Shown piece after piece: positions 36,098-48,686 of a DNA stretch of 64,000 nt. Origin of the DNA: Dichomitus squalens LYAD-421 SS1 (Eukaryota; Basidiomycota; Agaricomycetes; Polyporales; Polyporaceae); NCBI RefSeq assembly GCF_000275845.1, contig NW_006766885.1, positions 859,129 through 923,128 of the forward strand, read 5' to 3'. The position numbers were made by a program, and so were the translations under genes. The notes under the pieces are model-generated. The model did not search any database, had not been told where the DNA came from, and saw only the letters and a program-made list of their open reading frames with translations. The first letter of the stretch is position 1. Every line of letters begins with the position of its first letter.

Positions 36098-39000
36098 ATG
36101 GAACTTGTCACTGGTCCTGCCAGAGGCGACTCCAATACACGCAAACAGGCTTGGCCCTCTCTGGGACGCCCCACCATAAACACCTCGGCCTTACCAGCGT
36201 CGGGCTCATCAACCACTCCGGTCAATCTCAGCCCCCCTCCTTCCTCCGTCTCTCAGTCCACTCATTCCTCCCCTTGGGCCCCTGAAACTCCTCTGGCGGC
36301 CTCGGCCCAATCTCAGACAACTGCATACATGTTGCAGCACCCTGTCTCGCCCATGTCCCATCACGCCGACATGCCTACACAATATAGCTCTCAGCCACCG
36401 GCGGGAAACACAGAGTGGGGAAACGTGTTTTCCAACCCTCTCGATCCCTCCACATTCCATAAGCTTGCTGCACAGGGCCTGTTCGCACCTCCCTCTGCGA
36501 GCGTGCCCTCGAGTCTTCCTCCGCGATCTAATCATACCCCACATGATTTTGGCGTCAATACCCGTGCGCAACAACTTAATGCGCACGACATCAGCCGCTC
36601 AGGCATCCCAATGACATGGTCAAACGTCTCTTCTCCATATGCGTCCCCTCCCGCGACCTCCCACAGAGCCTCCCCGGTTCATCTTCGTTCTGGGTCCGGC
36701 GCATCAGCCTCGTACGCTCGTCGTAAATCTCCCGGTGCTGGCGTTTCTCAGTCCTACGGCCCCGTTAACCTGCGACACCCTTCTTCTTCTATGCCTTTGC
36801 CCATGTCTCCCTACGATGCCCCAGTAGATTTCAGCCATGACCGGCGGAATTCCCTCAGTCAACAACTGGGAGCAGCGCACGTCGCTGGCTCCAGCGGACG
36901 CGGTTCCCTCTTAGCACCTGGGCTCGAAACTCACCTCGACGACCTTTCGACGACCTTCCCCTCCCACAGATCGTCCTTCGAATTCCACTCGCAGCCAGCG
37001 CATCACACCCAGCGCTTCGCGCCTGGAATCCCTCCCTCCCTGTGGATGTCATCCACTAACGTACCGTCTTCTTCGTCGAGCTATTCCGAAGCTTCGTTGT
37101 TCTCTTTCAATCAGATGTCTCATCCACGACAGTCCTCCATTTCCGAGTCCCTCGTGACTTCGTCGAGTCCTACTGCGTTGTCGCTTCTCGACTCCGGGAA
37201 GTCGACCGCGCCTACTTCTGCCTCCAGCCCGAACGAGCGTGTGTTTTCAGAGCTGTTCTCCGACCCGCTGTTTGCTCTCAGACAATCTGTGCACGAGAAG
37301 TCCGGCTCACGGCCCTTCGCGTCACCCAAGGTCTCGGGGTCCCCGGAGTTGAAGTCTTTCGATCTCGCAGGCGCGGATGCCGATCCGGAGCAGCTTGCGA
37401 GGGAAGACCCGCTTGCGACGCAGGTGTGGAAAATGTACGCTCGCCAGAAAGCGACGCTGCCGCACGCGCAGCGGATGGAGAACTTGACGTGGAGGATGAT
37501 GGCGCTCGCGCTGAAGAAGAAGAAAGAGGACGAGGGGAGGGAGAAAGAGCGAGCGAAGGAGAAGGACCGGGAGGCAAAGGCGCAGAAGGGCGGTGGCCCG
37601 GGGTCCGCGCAGCCCAGCGGTGAGAAGGCGGCTGAGGGAACCGGCCCATCTACCGGTGGGGCAGAGACGGCACAGGAGACGGAGAGAGGGCGAACCATTG
37701 ATAAAGGGAAGGCGAGGGTGCAGGTTGTTGGTTTTGACGGCGCAAACCAGGACGGCGCAGAAGAGAATGAGTACGTATATGACGTTATTGCGCCATCTTC
37801 CGTCTTACTGAGCTCTGTTGTCCACTTATTAGCGAAGTGCCGATGGACTGGCGTGCTATCAGCAGATCCCGTTCGCGAGCGCCTATGGACTGGAGGCCTG
37901 CGAGTCGCTCTCGTTCCCGACCACCCATGGGCGGAATGTCCGATCTTCAGAACCAGTTCAAGTTCCCTTCCTCGACGCCACCCAAGCGCGAAGTGACGTC
38001 GCCCAGCATCCCCATTCCTAGCTCCGCGGGCCGCCGCAGCCCACATTCCTCCCTCCCGTCCCAGCTCATGCTGCCCGCCGTCTACGAGTCCGCCGGCGAG
38101 CATCGCGGCCACTATCCTAACTTTGACTCGTCGTCTCTGTTTCACAGTCCCCTTGCGCACCCATCCTCGCTTCCGTCAACCGGGATCCTCGCCCGCGCGT
38201 CCGCATCGACGCAGCCATCTCCGGAGCTCAAGACGTTCCCGAAGCACGTCAGGAAGACGAGTTTTGACCACACCGTTGCCAAAGAGGGCATATTCACAGG
38301 CGTGAGTGGCCGTCATCAGGTCAATGGCAAGCCTAGGTCACCTGAAGGTCTTCTTGGCACCAAGCGGCGCGCCGACGCCCCCCACGCAGAGAGCATGTTG
38401 CGCGCCGACCCTCCCGCCGGCTTTGACTTACCTCCTCCCATCGACACCAAGGATTTGGATCACCACTATAGGCGGGAGAGTCCCTTCCCTTCTTCGTCGT
38501 TTAACTTCAGCGTCCCACCCTCATACGATTCCTTCTTCGACCTCTCCGGCGCCGCGAACAACGGCATGGGAGGGACTAACATGTCTGCCTCTCTTTCGAC
38601 CCCCAAGGACCACTCGGCTTCTGAACACCAATTTGCAGATTCAATACGCGCCTCGATGAACGGGACATACTCTCCGGCTATGAGCGTCGGCGGCAGTGAG
38701 AGTCTTTCTGCCGCAGCAGTCGCCGCCTCGGCCGCTATCACGGAGACATACGCCCAGTTCAACATGACGAACCTGGGCATAGAGGACTATCAGCTCATGA
38801 ACATGATGTACAGCCCCGTGACGTCCCACGACCTCAACTCGACGTTAGGCTCGAACTCGAACTCGTTTACAGTCGACCCTAATCAGATCCTTCCTCTCGA
38901 GCATACTGAGGGTATGTTCCACCGCAGTCCATCGAGCGATGGCTGGGGCAACGGCGTCGGCTCCAGTTCTGGTGCGTCCCCAGAGCCATATAACGTCTCG

Positions 39001-39834
39001 AACGCGTCGACGCCCCCGTCCCTGGACGGTGCTGCGGGGACGTCTCGCAGCGCGCAACCGCCTCGCAAGATAGCATCAAGCAAGCGCGTAGACAACGCCA
39101 CACGCGCTGCCGCGAGTGGCGCACAGCGCAAAGGGTGCGTCTTCGTTTGGGTAGTAGAGAGACGACATAGGGCTCACCAGGGTCCACGGGTAGGAGCACG
39201 CCTGAGACGGCGAACGGTGCTGGCGGCCAGGGCCGGGTCGGAGGTGAGGATGGAGAGAGCACGCCGACGGTTTGCACGAACTGCCAGACGACGATCACGC
39301 CTTTGTGGCGGCGGGACCCCGAGGGCCAACCCCTTTGTATGTTTTCTGCTTATCGTGCTGCCCTGCCTATCGCTGATCGTCTGCGTCCCGTGCAGGCAAT
39401 GCGTGCGGTCTGTTCTACGTGAGTCGCCGTCTTCCCGTCACGTTTTCCCGGGCTCTCAGCTGACGTCTTGTTGCAGAAACTGCACGGCGTCGTGCGCCCG
39501 CTATCCCTGAAGACGGACGTGATTAAGAAGAGGTGCGTCTTCTTCGCCGTCGATCGCGCGGACGTTTGGTTCTGACGGCTTCGGTGATAGGAATCGCGCG
39601 TCGGGCACGCCGCACGGGTCGTCGCGGAAGAACAACGCGAACCTGCCGAAGATCGCGGCGCAGAATCGGCCGCGGGCGTCGACGACGAGCTCGATGCCGT
39701 CGAATACGCGGCTGTCGCCCGCGAGTCGGGTGGGAGCCGCGGGGGCGTCGGCCTCGCTGAAGCGACAACGACGGACTTCCACGAGTGCTCAGATACAGTC
39801 GTCTTCGTCGAAAGACGGCGGTGGGGAGGCTTGA
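36098..39834 (+). CDS. areA: AreA/NIT2-type GATA nitrogen-response transcription factor
   Basis: A nuclear activator that switches on genes for secondary nitrogen sources. The ATG is at 36098 ([11 protein letters not shown]). A Ser/Pro-rich region of about 370 residues precedes the fungal AreA block [15 protein letters not shown], then [20 protein letters not shown] and [11 protein letters not shown] (the DUF1752-type region), followed by a charged Lys/Glu stretch. Exon 2 (from about 37834) carries [18 protein letters not shown] and another long disordered part. Near the end, split over several small exons (39190-39530), is one GATA finger: CTNC, 17 residues including [15 protein letters not shown], then [17 protein letters not shown] and VIKKRNR, the DNA-binding basic arm. 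The stop is TGA at 39832-39834. The 17-residue loop and the basic arm place it in the AreA class rather than the White-Collar class. Confidence 0.9.
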
Positions 39835-40181
39835 GACGTGTCGTGATGTGATGCTGCTGCCGATGTTGCGGGTTCTGGCGTATTATCCTGCTCTGCTTCT
39901 CCTCCATGTGCTCTATCATCTATGCTTGTAATGTGTCTAGAATACTGTGTACTGCTGTGCCCCGGTACGTCTCTCGCGCGACCCCCCACACATGTGTTCC
40001 TTTTGCGGCTCAGGAGGGCTACTACGAGTTGTACGATGTGGCTGTAGATGTTATAGATTATTGGCCGAACGGTCATCGCGCACTAGCTGTGTTGTTGAAT
40101 AAGTATGCGTACCTGGTGGTAATGAGGCGCGGAAATCAGGCTGAAACGGGACGGACGGAGCCAATCGCGGAGGATCTGGTC
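39835..40181. other. short intergenic region before the Arf-GEF gene
   Basis: About 350 bases holding the 3' UTR of the GATA gene and the promoter of the Arf-GEF gene. The Arf-GEF start is uncertain, so some of this may be its leader or first exon. Confidence 0.35.
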
Positions 40182-43100
40182 ATGGGAGAGGCCGCAGCTT
40201 TGGCAGGGACGGCGACGTGCGCGTCGAGTCGGACTCGCCCACCGTGTCCCAGGCTCCCGACTTCGTGCCCGTCCTCCACTCTGGCGTCGTTCTTCAGGCA
40301 GCATTCCCCGCGGTCGTCCGTGCCGCCGTCCTCGTTTCCCTCGGGCCTCCAGCCGATCGCGTCCAAGGACGCCAATGGCCCCGCTGGCCGACGCACCTCC
40401 CGCACCGACCTAGATTTCGAGCAGGCTCTCCGCGCAGGCGGCACCGTCCTCCTCAAGGAAGGCCTCGACGTCGATAAGCTCGGCGTGAGCGACAGCTCCA
40501 ACGCCTCCATCTCTCTCTCCTCTTCTCCTTCCCCGCCTCAGCAGCGGGGCTACCTAGGCCTCCAGCCGGCGACGCCTATCATTGTACCACCCACACCCTC
40601 TCCCGGAAATAGCGCCGCCCGCTCGGGCCTTGTTACCGCCACCGACCTCACCTCGCCATCATCGTCGTCGTCGACGAGCGAGGTCTTCTACGACGCGCCC
40701 GAGGACATTGACTACCAGACACGGCGGCGCTCTATGTATCGGTCCCCAGGCACTGCAAGCAGCCCGGATCTTGCCACACTCCTTCGAAAAGCTAAAGAAC
40801 GCGGCAGCGGCGCCGGGGGGAGTCATAAGGACGGGAAGAAGTCGAGCAACTCGTCGTCCAGAGAGGGTAAGTATTGCCATATGCATTCCTATCCTTTCCC
40901 TCACTATTATTGTCGCCAGCCCAATCGCCCGTTTCCTCTCCCCAAGTCACCCCTCTCCCCAGAGGCAAGATGAGGTCCTCCCAGAACCTGTCCTTGTCCG
41001 ACCAGCGCTCCACTGCTAGCAGCGCTGCGAGTTCTGAATGGGTTTTGACCAGCCCAAGGTCGTTTGGGTCCATGAAGGACGGGAAGGTGATTGTGTTTGC
41101 TAGTACGCCGTCACCATAGCCATTGACGCTCTCGTTGCAACTCCAGCCTGCAAAGTCTTCTGTGCGGGCGAAGACGTCCGCGTTCTTGGGCAAAATGCTG
41201 GGAACAGGCAGTACGCGAGAGCGATCCGTGAGTCTTTACCACCCTTGTCCAACTCCAGACAATAGGATGTACGATACCTTGCGTCCACAGCGCACCCTCA
41301 CGTCTTCGCCGTCCACGGCGTCCTTTGCCAACTACTCCAGCTCGCCTCTGTTCGACGCCTTTCCTCCTCCTGTTCCGCCTTTACCTAAAGGCACGTCTCG
41401 CGTACCCGCACCTGGACCTGCTGACACTGCCGACGTCTTTTCCGCTCCGCCAAGGGGGTCTGGCGACGACAAGCCTCTTCCGCCCATCAGCCATCATGAA
41501 CGCCCATCGGGGGCGACAGACACATCGGACGATCAGTCCCTTGTGCTGGTCGACTACGAGCAGCGGTCTCGGTCACCCTCTCCAACCCAGACGGTCAAGC
41601 AGCGTGCCGGACAACACATCAGGACCCCGAGCAGAACTAAGCGGAGGAGCATGAGCGTCAGCGACGCAGAGATCAAGAAAGCTATGGGGTTGGGGGCTTC
41701 GCCAAGCCCGCTCCGCATCTCGACTGACACCAAGGCGCTCGAAGGTTCTCCTGGGTGGGGCACCCGTCTTGAGGGCATCATGTCGCAGTTCAGAGGTGAA
41801 CTACAGCAGCTCGCGTCTCCGTCTACGTCGCTGGACCTCCGGGACCCTACGACGCCTTCGAAGCGGCCCCTCGCTCCTCGCTCGCAAAGTGACACGATCG
41901 CTCCTTTGTCTGTTCAACCCAATGGCCGTCCGACACCAAGGACGGCGGTCACAGCTCCTGCTGAGTTTGGCACCCCTGCCGTCACGCTTCAGACCGTCGC
42001 TGGCGGCGAAGAGAATCTCGTAGATGCTGGTTCCTCTGCCCCCAACTCCGCTGTGGAGCCTCCCATTGTTCCGCCTCGTACATCATCTCTAAGCACTCCT
42101 TTGCGATCGCGCGCTGGTTCCAATGCTGGGACGTTTCAGCGCTCGTCAAACCCAAAGTATGGCCCACGTTCGCCCTCGAGCCGAATCGGCGGCCCCTCTT
42201 TGCACCACGTTCATTCCGCATCTCGAGAATCCAACAGGCTCCGCGTGCAGCATCGCTCTACAGCATCCGCATCGGAGCCGTCCCTCGTCCCGGACCGGGA
42301 CGACGGTCGCGTCTGTGAGTCACCTTGCGCTTCCCGCAACGTCTCTTCCATGAATAGCTTTGCTGACTCCCATGCAGTGCCGGGCCTTTCCGCAGTTTCG
42401 CAACAAGACCTCACGACGAACGACCTCGTGCTAGCACGCTTCTCGCTGCGCAGCTCGCCTGGGAGACAGCAGGAGGAAACCGCCGACCTCGACAACAGAG
42501 GCAAGGAGCTTGCTGCCCGATGCTGGGCAGAAGACGAAGAGTTCTTGCCGAAGGATAAAATCGCCGAGTGGCTTGGCGGACAGTGCGTATATGGCATAGC
42601 GGTGGTGGAGACCCGGTCCGTGTCGACGCGCTAACGGACATTGCAGGAGCCTCATCAACAAGACGGCCCTGCGCCACTACGTAAACAACTTCGACTTCTC
42701 AAATCTCCGACTGGATCAGGCATTCAGGTGCGTTGCTGCAGTGCACGCAGCGGTTCCGACGCGTGTCGCTGACATATGGCTCCGTGATAGACGGTTGTGT
42801 GCGAAGCTCTATCTGAAGGCGGAAACGCAGCAGGTGGACCGTATCCTTGAGGAGTTCGCGCGGCGGTATTGGGAATGCAACCCGTCTTCCATCCTGGGGT
42901 CTGCCAGTATGTCTGCCTCACCTGGACGTCTCTGAGTTCCAGTCTAACGCGTTGAATCTGTGCAGGCGTCGTCCATGCTGTTTCATATTCCGTGCTCTTG
43001 CTCAACACCGATCTCCATGTCGCAGAGCTCGCAAACCGCATGTCCAGGAACCAGTTCGTGCGGAATACGATGAACACCATCCAGCTTCAGCTACGACCGG

Positions 43101-45280
43101 ACGAAATGGCGTCGAGCATCGATCTCACCTACGACGACTGGAGCAGCATTCGAGGCAGTTCTGACCCCGGCGACACTGTGCGTGCCAAGGCGAAGCGGAG
43201 CGACAGTATCACCAGCTGGAACAGCGTCACTCGGGAGGCGCTCTCGCCTTCTGCAGGCACGCCGGTCAATTCCTCCGGACAGTTGACGCTCGCATCCACA
43301 GACCCCATCGGGTCGTCCTCGGCGAACCAGAGCTCGGTGTCCGTCGGGGCGTCGAGCAACGCCGATGGCAAGCAGAGCCTGGAGAATAGTGCTAGTGCCC
43401 TGCCGCCTCCGACGGCGTCGGCACCCTCGTCTGCGCCCGGGGTCATCTTTGACCGTAATTGGGAGTTGGATATCGAGAATATGCTGAAGGTGAGGATTGA
43501 GGCTAACTTATGTGTGTCATCCTGGGATACTGATTCGTGCGTAGGAAATCTACAATGCGGTAAAGGCGCAACAGATCCTCCTTCCCACAGGCAATATGCT
43601 CCTAGCTCGATCGTCAACATCGTCGTTGAGCCCTCACGGGACGGTTCTTCGGAACCGAAGCGTCCGCACTCAGCAGGACCGTCTGACGACGCTCAAGCGC
43701 GGGAGTATCCGGGGCTTGCAGTCCATCTTGGGTGCTCAAGGCCACAGTCCGTACAGCAGCGGCAGCAGTATCGACGGACGTGCCAGCCCTGCACCGAGCT
43801 TCGCGACGTCGAACGAGGTAATGCACCTGCACCGTCACTAACCGTTCTCCGCGGGGCATCACTGATTCGTCAGAAATAGGGTATGCATGGTTCTTCTGTG
43901 TCGTTCTTGGCACCCGCGCTCGGCTTCGCGTCCAATCTCTCTCACACAATCATCCGTGAGCAGAGAGAAGACGACGAGCATAGTCTCCGCAGCGATACCT
44001 CTTCGACCACCGACATCAGCATCACTGACGAGGAGCTAGCGCTTCTCGGGCCCCCGTGGGCAAAGGAGGGTATGCTGTGCCGGAAGCAGTACTGGGAGTG
44101 CGCGGGGAAGCGGGCCAAGTCGAAGGCGTGGATGGATGTGTTTGTGGTCATCCAAAAGGGCGAACTCAGCATGTTCACATTCGGCGAGCACGGGCTGGGC
44201 GGCTCCAGTGTTGTTGGTGGCGGAAACTGGCTGGTGAGTATCAGTCAATGTCGAAGAGCCGCTCTGGTCAACATTGACCTTGAAACAGGAAAATGCGACG
44301 CCTGTGGGGACACTGCTGCTCGCCCATTCGCTCGCCCATGCGCTGCCTCCGCCAGGCTACAACCGACAGCGCCCGCATTGCATGGTGCTGACGCTGTCGA
44401 ACGGCGGCGTGTATTTTTTCCAAGCCGGCACAGAGGAGCTCGTGAACGAATGGGTGTCAACATGCAACTATTGGGCGGCGAGGCAGAGCAAGGAGCCTCT
44501 CGTCGGCGGTGTCTCGAATATGGAATACGGTTGGAGCCGCGTTGCAGATCCGGTCACCCGTGGCCGCTCCATCTCGGAAGACGACTATTCTATCCGGGAC
44601 ACGGACTCGCAGAGCGTTCGCAGCGGGCGTAGTCGTTTCAAAGACATGGCCGCCACCGTGCGCGCGGACAAGTCGCCATGGGCTGACAGGACGTACATCA
44701 ACGAATGGAAGCCACCGCTTCCGCCGTCCGTGCCGAGCACACATGACGAGGAGACCCAGCTGGAAGCGCTACAGAAGCACGTCGCGCATCTGAAGGAAGA
44801 TCTGCAACAGCACAACGAATTGAGGACTCCGATGACACAGCTGGTGAGTGCGGCGCACTGCGGTCTGATGCGCCGTAGGCTCGCGTTCGGCAGTTCGCTA
44901 ACGTGCATATTGTCGACTAGTACCAGCCGCGTTCGTCCAACGCCCAGAAGGCGATGACCAACTGGGAGAAGAAGTCGCAGTATCTGTTGACGGAGATAGT
45001 CAAATACGACTCTTACATTGACTCGCTCCAGGCGGCGATGTCCCTGCGGCTCAGAAAGCGAGGCGAGAAGGCGCTCGAGAAGGCTCTCGTCACCTCCTCG
45101 CCCAGCCCAGACGATGCTGCGGGGCCGAAAGCCCGATGGAAGGGTCAGCCCGACGAGGATACAATTGAGGAAAGCGAGGAGCCGCCGCCCAGTGCCGGTA
45201 TCGTGCCGTCGCCTGTGCGGATGCAGCACCACCGACGTGAGATAGCGCAGGTGGGCGCCGACGACGATGTGGACGACTGA
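40182..45280 (+). CDS. Sec7-PH Arf guanine nucleotide exchange factor (Syt1/EFA6-like)
   Basis: It loads GTP on Arf GTPases in membrane traffic. The N-terminal about 700 residues (40.2-42.5 kb) are disordered and Ser/Pro-rich. The start is uncertain: ATG 40182 is given, but coding frame is only clear from about 40330 (RTSRTDLDFEQALRAGG). The Sec7 domain runs about 42510-43090: KDKIAEWLGG, INKTALRHYVNNFDFSNL, RLCAKLYLKAETQQVDRILE (Glu of KAE is the catalytic glutamic finger), FARRYWECNP, and VSYSVLLLNTDLHV, with introns between blocks. A PH domain starts at about 44065 (KEGMLCRKQYWECAGKR, SKAWMDVFVVIQKGEL) and contains CMVLTLSNGGVYFFQAG and WVSTCNYWAARQS. A coiled coil follows (LEALQKHVAHLKEDLQQ). 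TGA is at 45278-45280. Sec7 followed by PH, with a long N-terminus, matches fungal Syt1/S. pombe Sec74. Confidence 0.85.
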
Positions 45281-45822
45281 CGTAGCGGACATGATCTCTG
45301 ATTCTATCATCTTCTAACGCCTATGCCATGTGGATGTGGAGTCGTACTCTGAAGGGCGCGATTGGATGCAGGTCGTGTATGATCTTGTGGTAGTGATTCT
45401 TCTCTCTTTTTTGTGACGCACATATTTTATATGGATACCCATAACTCTGTAATACTGTGAACAGTATATGATGCCTTGTTGCTTCTGGGGTACGAGCGTG
45501 CAGCGCAGACATGCGGGCCACGGAGATGTCTGGACCTGTGTGGCGGTGGGCGTTGAGTAAACAGAAGGTGCCGATCGTACCCTGGATCTCGGCGACCAGT
45601 CTGGCTTCTTTTGGATACCGATCACCGGCGCCTGTCGCCGCGTACAGAGCCATCACCTGCAAACAGACATGCGGTCACTGATGTCAAACAGCAAAAGATT
45701 CATTGCTAAGTACCACTCGATTTCCGGCCTCGCCCATACAGTGCTGCGATGTCATGAACAGCCGATGGGTTTCGCATGTGCGTTGTTCTCAAGCTCAGGA
45801 TCTGGGGTCCTGTTACAAGACC
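45281..45822. other. intergenic, 3' side of Arf-GEF gene
   Basis: No gene seen. It contains the Arf-GEF 3' UTR and the upstream promoter of the small secreted protein gene. Confidence 0.4.
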
Positions 45823-45829
45823 TATAAAG
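45823..45829 (+). promoter_or_regulatory. TATA box of the small secreted protein gene
   Basis: TATAAAG lies about 115 bases upstream of the ATG at 45944, followed by a C/T-rich leader, the usual layout of strongly expressed basidiomycete genes. Confidence 0.55.
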
Positions 45830-45943
45830 CATGGTGAACGCGATGTTGGTCAACCAGCCCGCCCTCACTCCTTTGTTGCCTGTCTCTGATCTCTTTTGCA
45901 TTCGCCAGTCGAATCAGACTCTCGTAGACGTTAGTTCATCACG

Positions 45944-46723
45944 ATGTTCAAGTTTGTCGCCTCCGCTCTTGCCCTCGCCGCCCTGGCTGGCTCCGCCCTC
46001 GCCGAGACGCACACCATCACCTTCGACAACCGGTAGGTCGTGTTTCGTGCTCTGAAAGCTGAACGAGACTCTCATTGCAAGTCTTCGACAGTTGTGGTTT
46101 CGGAACTGTATGTGGCGATGCCAGAAACGACGATCAATACATGAACTGATGATCCGCCACAGCCTACTCTGATCCAAAACGGACAAGTCCTCTCGACCGG
46201 CGGTGCTTATACTACCAACGGTCCTATCACCGCTGCTATCGCGTAAGTCACCTTACACGCATTGTATTTGCATTGCAGGTGTCTTGACGGACCTCCTTAG
46301 TTATCTTCAGACCGGTATGCTTTACCCAATTAAATGTTCGAGTGTTGCCCAGTAACGCTGACTGCTGTGATCTGCTTCGACCCCCTACAGGAAACTGCGG
46401 CTTCAACGGGGATAACTGTTTGCTCGTCGAAACGACGCTCGTCAACCCCACGTCTCCTGGCGCTGGCTCGTCGACCGACCTCAGCTTGATCGCCCCTCAT
46501 GCGTTCAGCGTTACTTCAGGATTCGGCTACTACAACGGCTGCGACGGCGCGGGGGCGAACTGCGACAACGCTAACTGCCCCACTGCCTTCCGCCAGCCCG
46601 ACGACACCCAGGTCCAGGTTCAGTGCGAGAGCAACGACGTAAGCATCAAGCCTCCGTTGTGCTCTGAGTAGTAGTGCTGACATACTTCGTGTATAGGTCA
46701 ACCTCGCCATCACCTTCTGCTAA
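45944..46723 (+). CDS. small secreted cysteine-rich protein ('glycopeptide'/thaumatin-like type)
   Basis: A 157-residue product from six exons: 45944-46032, 46092-46107, 46163-46242, 46301-46314, 46391-46638 and 46697-46723. Two are micro-exons of 16 and 14 bases; all junctions restore a single frame. It starts with a signal peptide, MFKFVASALALAALAGSALA. The mature part begins ETHTITFDNRCGFGTPTL, similar to the start of thaumatin-like folds (a beta strand then CG.G). Cysteine pairs follow in GNCGFNGDNCLLVETTL, NGCDGAGANCDNANC and VQCESNDVNLAITFC. Agaricomycetes carry families of such short secreted proteins, often labelled glycopeptides; their role is not established. High, TATA-driven expression is likely. 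Confidence 0.82.
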
Positions 46724-48627
46724 AAGAAGGTGACACGTCTCATTACTCATTCATGCCACGGGCTATATAGTTTTAATGGTGGAGGGTCACACATTTAATG
46801 TTATTTAGTATCTTGCCTCTGGCCCGGCGAACATAGCCGAACGTACCATAATGATATCCGAAGTTTCCGCTCGTACATGTGGGTAAGATGTTTCACGACC
46901 GATGGAGACCATCAAGAACATTCGATACGGGGATTCGAGAGGCCAGTCTTCATAAGCGGGTGTCGAGGGAAATGCACTCTAGTAGGCTGTACATAGAGCG
47001 GGTTGAACTGACCGTCGTTCATTCTGTCAGAGGTCTGCGACCAGTGTGGGCAACCGCACCGCAGCTTGGCCAAGCATGGCATATGTAGGAGGGAGTCCCT
47101 CGGAGCACTTACCGGACGTTCACCATTTCCGACAATACAGATGTGAGTTTTCGAGTAGCGCCTATTGGCAACCGGCTCTCAAATTACATAGGTTAGCGAC
47201 ATCCACAGAACCATGAAGGGATTGTCTCCACGACAACGATATTGGTGGTAAAGGTGAAACTCCTCATTCCTCTAGATCTTCGTGGGCTTTCATTGTAGAT
47301 AAAATATGGGAGCTGTGGGATGTCACGAAGGTGCGAGTCATAACTTGAACATGCAGTTTCCTACCCGCTACCTAAACCGCACGAGAATCCTTCGGTACAT
47401 GGCATGGGCCCATCATGTTGATCAGTAGTAACAGCTGGTGTGGTTTCAAGCCAGGCCCTCGTCGTGTCCACAGTATATGTACGTCACTGAAGTCGACCTC
47501 TAGTACAACTCACTCAGAGCCCACAGGAATGGTGCTAGACGGCCCCCAGTCCGAGTCATTTCAGTCGTCGTGACTAAGCCGGCTTCGGCGTTGTTTTGTC
47601 TTATTGTGCAAAGGCTTCTGATCCTAACACAACCAAACAGGTCTAAACCTCCAGTTACGACGGATTAGTGCAGGGTTGGTCTGGTCCAAGTACTGACTAC
47701 AGCGGTTGCATGTCCATAAGTAGGCCCCTTTAGAAAACCGGGCTCAGCTTGGTTAGAGGGCCGACCAAGATGCGAGTGCGATCCGCCATTCAAGAAGCTG
47801 GAGGGCCCCACCGAGGGCCTTTGAGACGGTGGGGGGTCAGAGCGTCTGGCTAGCCCGCATATGGTTTGGCTCACAACCGACTTGAGCAAGTACTTCGAGG
47901 AAGCCTATGCAGGTGCAAACAGCTGTAAATCGCCCGTAGCCGCTCAATAAGGCGAGTAAGGCTTCGGTCGGCTACTCGCAATTTGGCGGGGAAAGCTAAC
48001 CCTTACTGGAGTTGCACACGAAGAGGTGACATTACCATGACTTTTGTTCATACAGCTCATTAGACTCCTGGTGATCGACAGAGAGATTGCTTGAAAAATG
48101 ACGATATCTAGAAGCCCTATGCCCTCTGGCGTTATACGGATAGACTCCGTTAACCTCTACATCATGTATTGGAACCCAGAGTAGGTATGGCTCTGTACGC
48201 GATTGAAAGCCTGAGAGCGCAAAGCGAGCCGAGCATCCATGCACGTGTGATCTATATCATTGACCTGTTACGGTCTGCAGGATGGAGGACCTCAGTAGTA
48301 GTGCCGAAAGTTGGGACATCGCTCGCATCCCTGCAATCGCCTTTCCCACTAACGCAGGTCCATTGAGCGATGATTCCCTAGATGACAACCTCACTACTTA
48401 CCGATAGCAGTGTTGTCAGCACGTCAATCCTCTAGGCTACCATACCCATACTCAAGGAAACCAATGCTTCACTGAAACCTAGCAATTCCTTTTAGGCCAC
48501 GCGTTGACTACCCTAGCTGCCCACTAGGACGTTCGATGTTTGCATTGTGGACATGCCCAAGTCAATTCGCCACCAAGGCATGGCCCTGCTGCTATCCCCT
48601 TAGTCATCGGCGACTATTGAGCACCGC
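46724..48627. other. gene-poor region
   Basis: About 1.9 kb with no supported gene. Composition is less GC-rich than the coding areas. No terminal repeats or transposase remnants were recognised. Confidence 0.4.
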
Positions 48628-48686
48628 GTTCTGAGCTCAACGTGCTCGTGACAGAGCTGCTGTCGCGAGCACATTGAGCTTGGAAC
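48628..48686 (+). repeat. 27-bp inverted repeat, predicted RNA hairpin
   Basis: Arms 48628-48654 and 48660-48686 flank a 5-base loop (AGCTG). Each arm, read inward, begins GTTC and contains AGCTCAA and GTGCTCG. They match at 23 of 27 positions; as plus-strand RNA, three of the four differences are G-U wobbles. Pairing extends outward imperfectly for about seven more bases. It could be a small-RNA precursor or a MITE relic. Confidence 0.6.

Noticed and set aside
37120..38160. 346-codon minus-strand frame within the AreA-like gene
   Set aside because: Antisense to well-supported coding sequence with family motifs; it is a by-product of codon bias.
47935..47985. GCGAGTA...TACTCGC inverted repeat
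   Set aside because: Only seven paired bases; too short to claim a hairpin or element.
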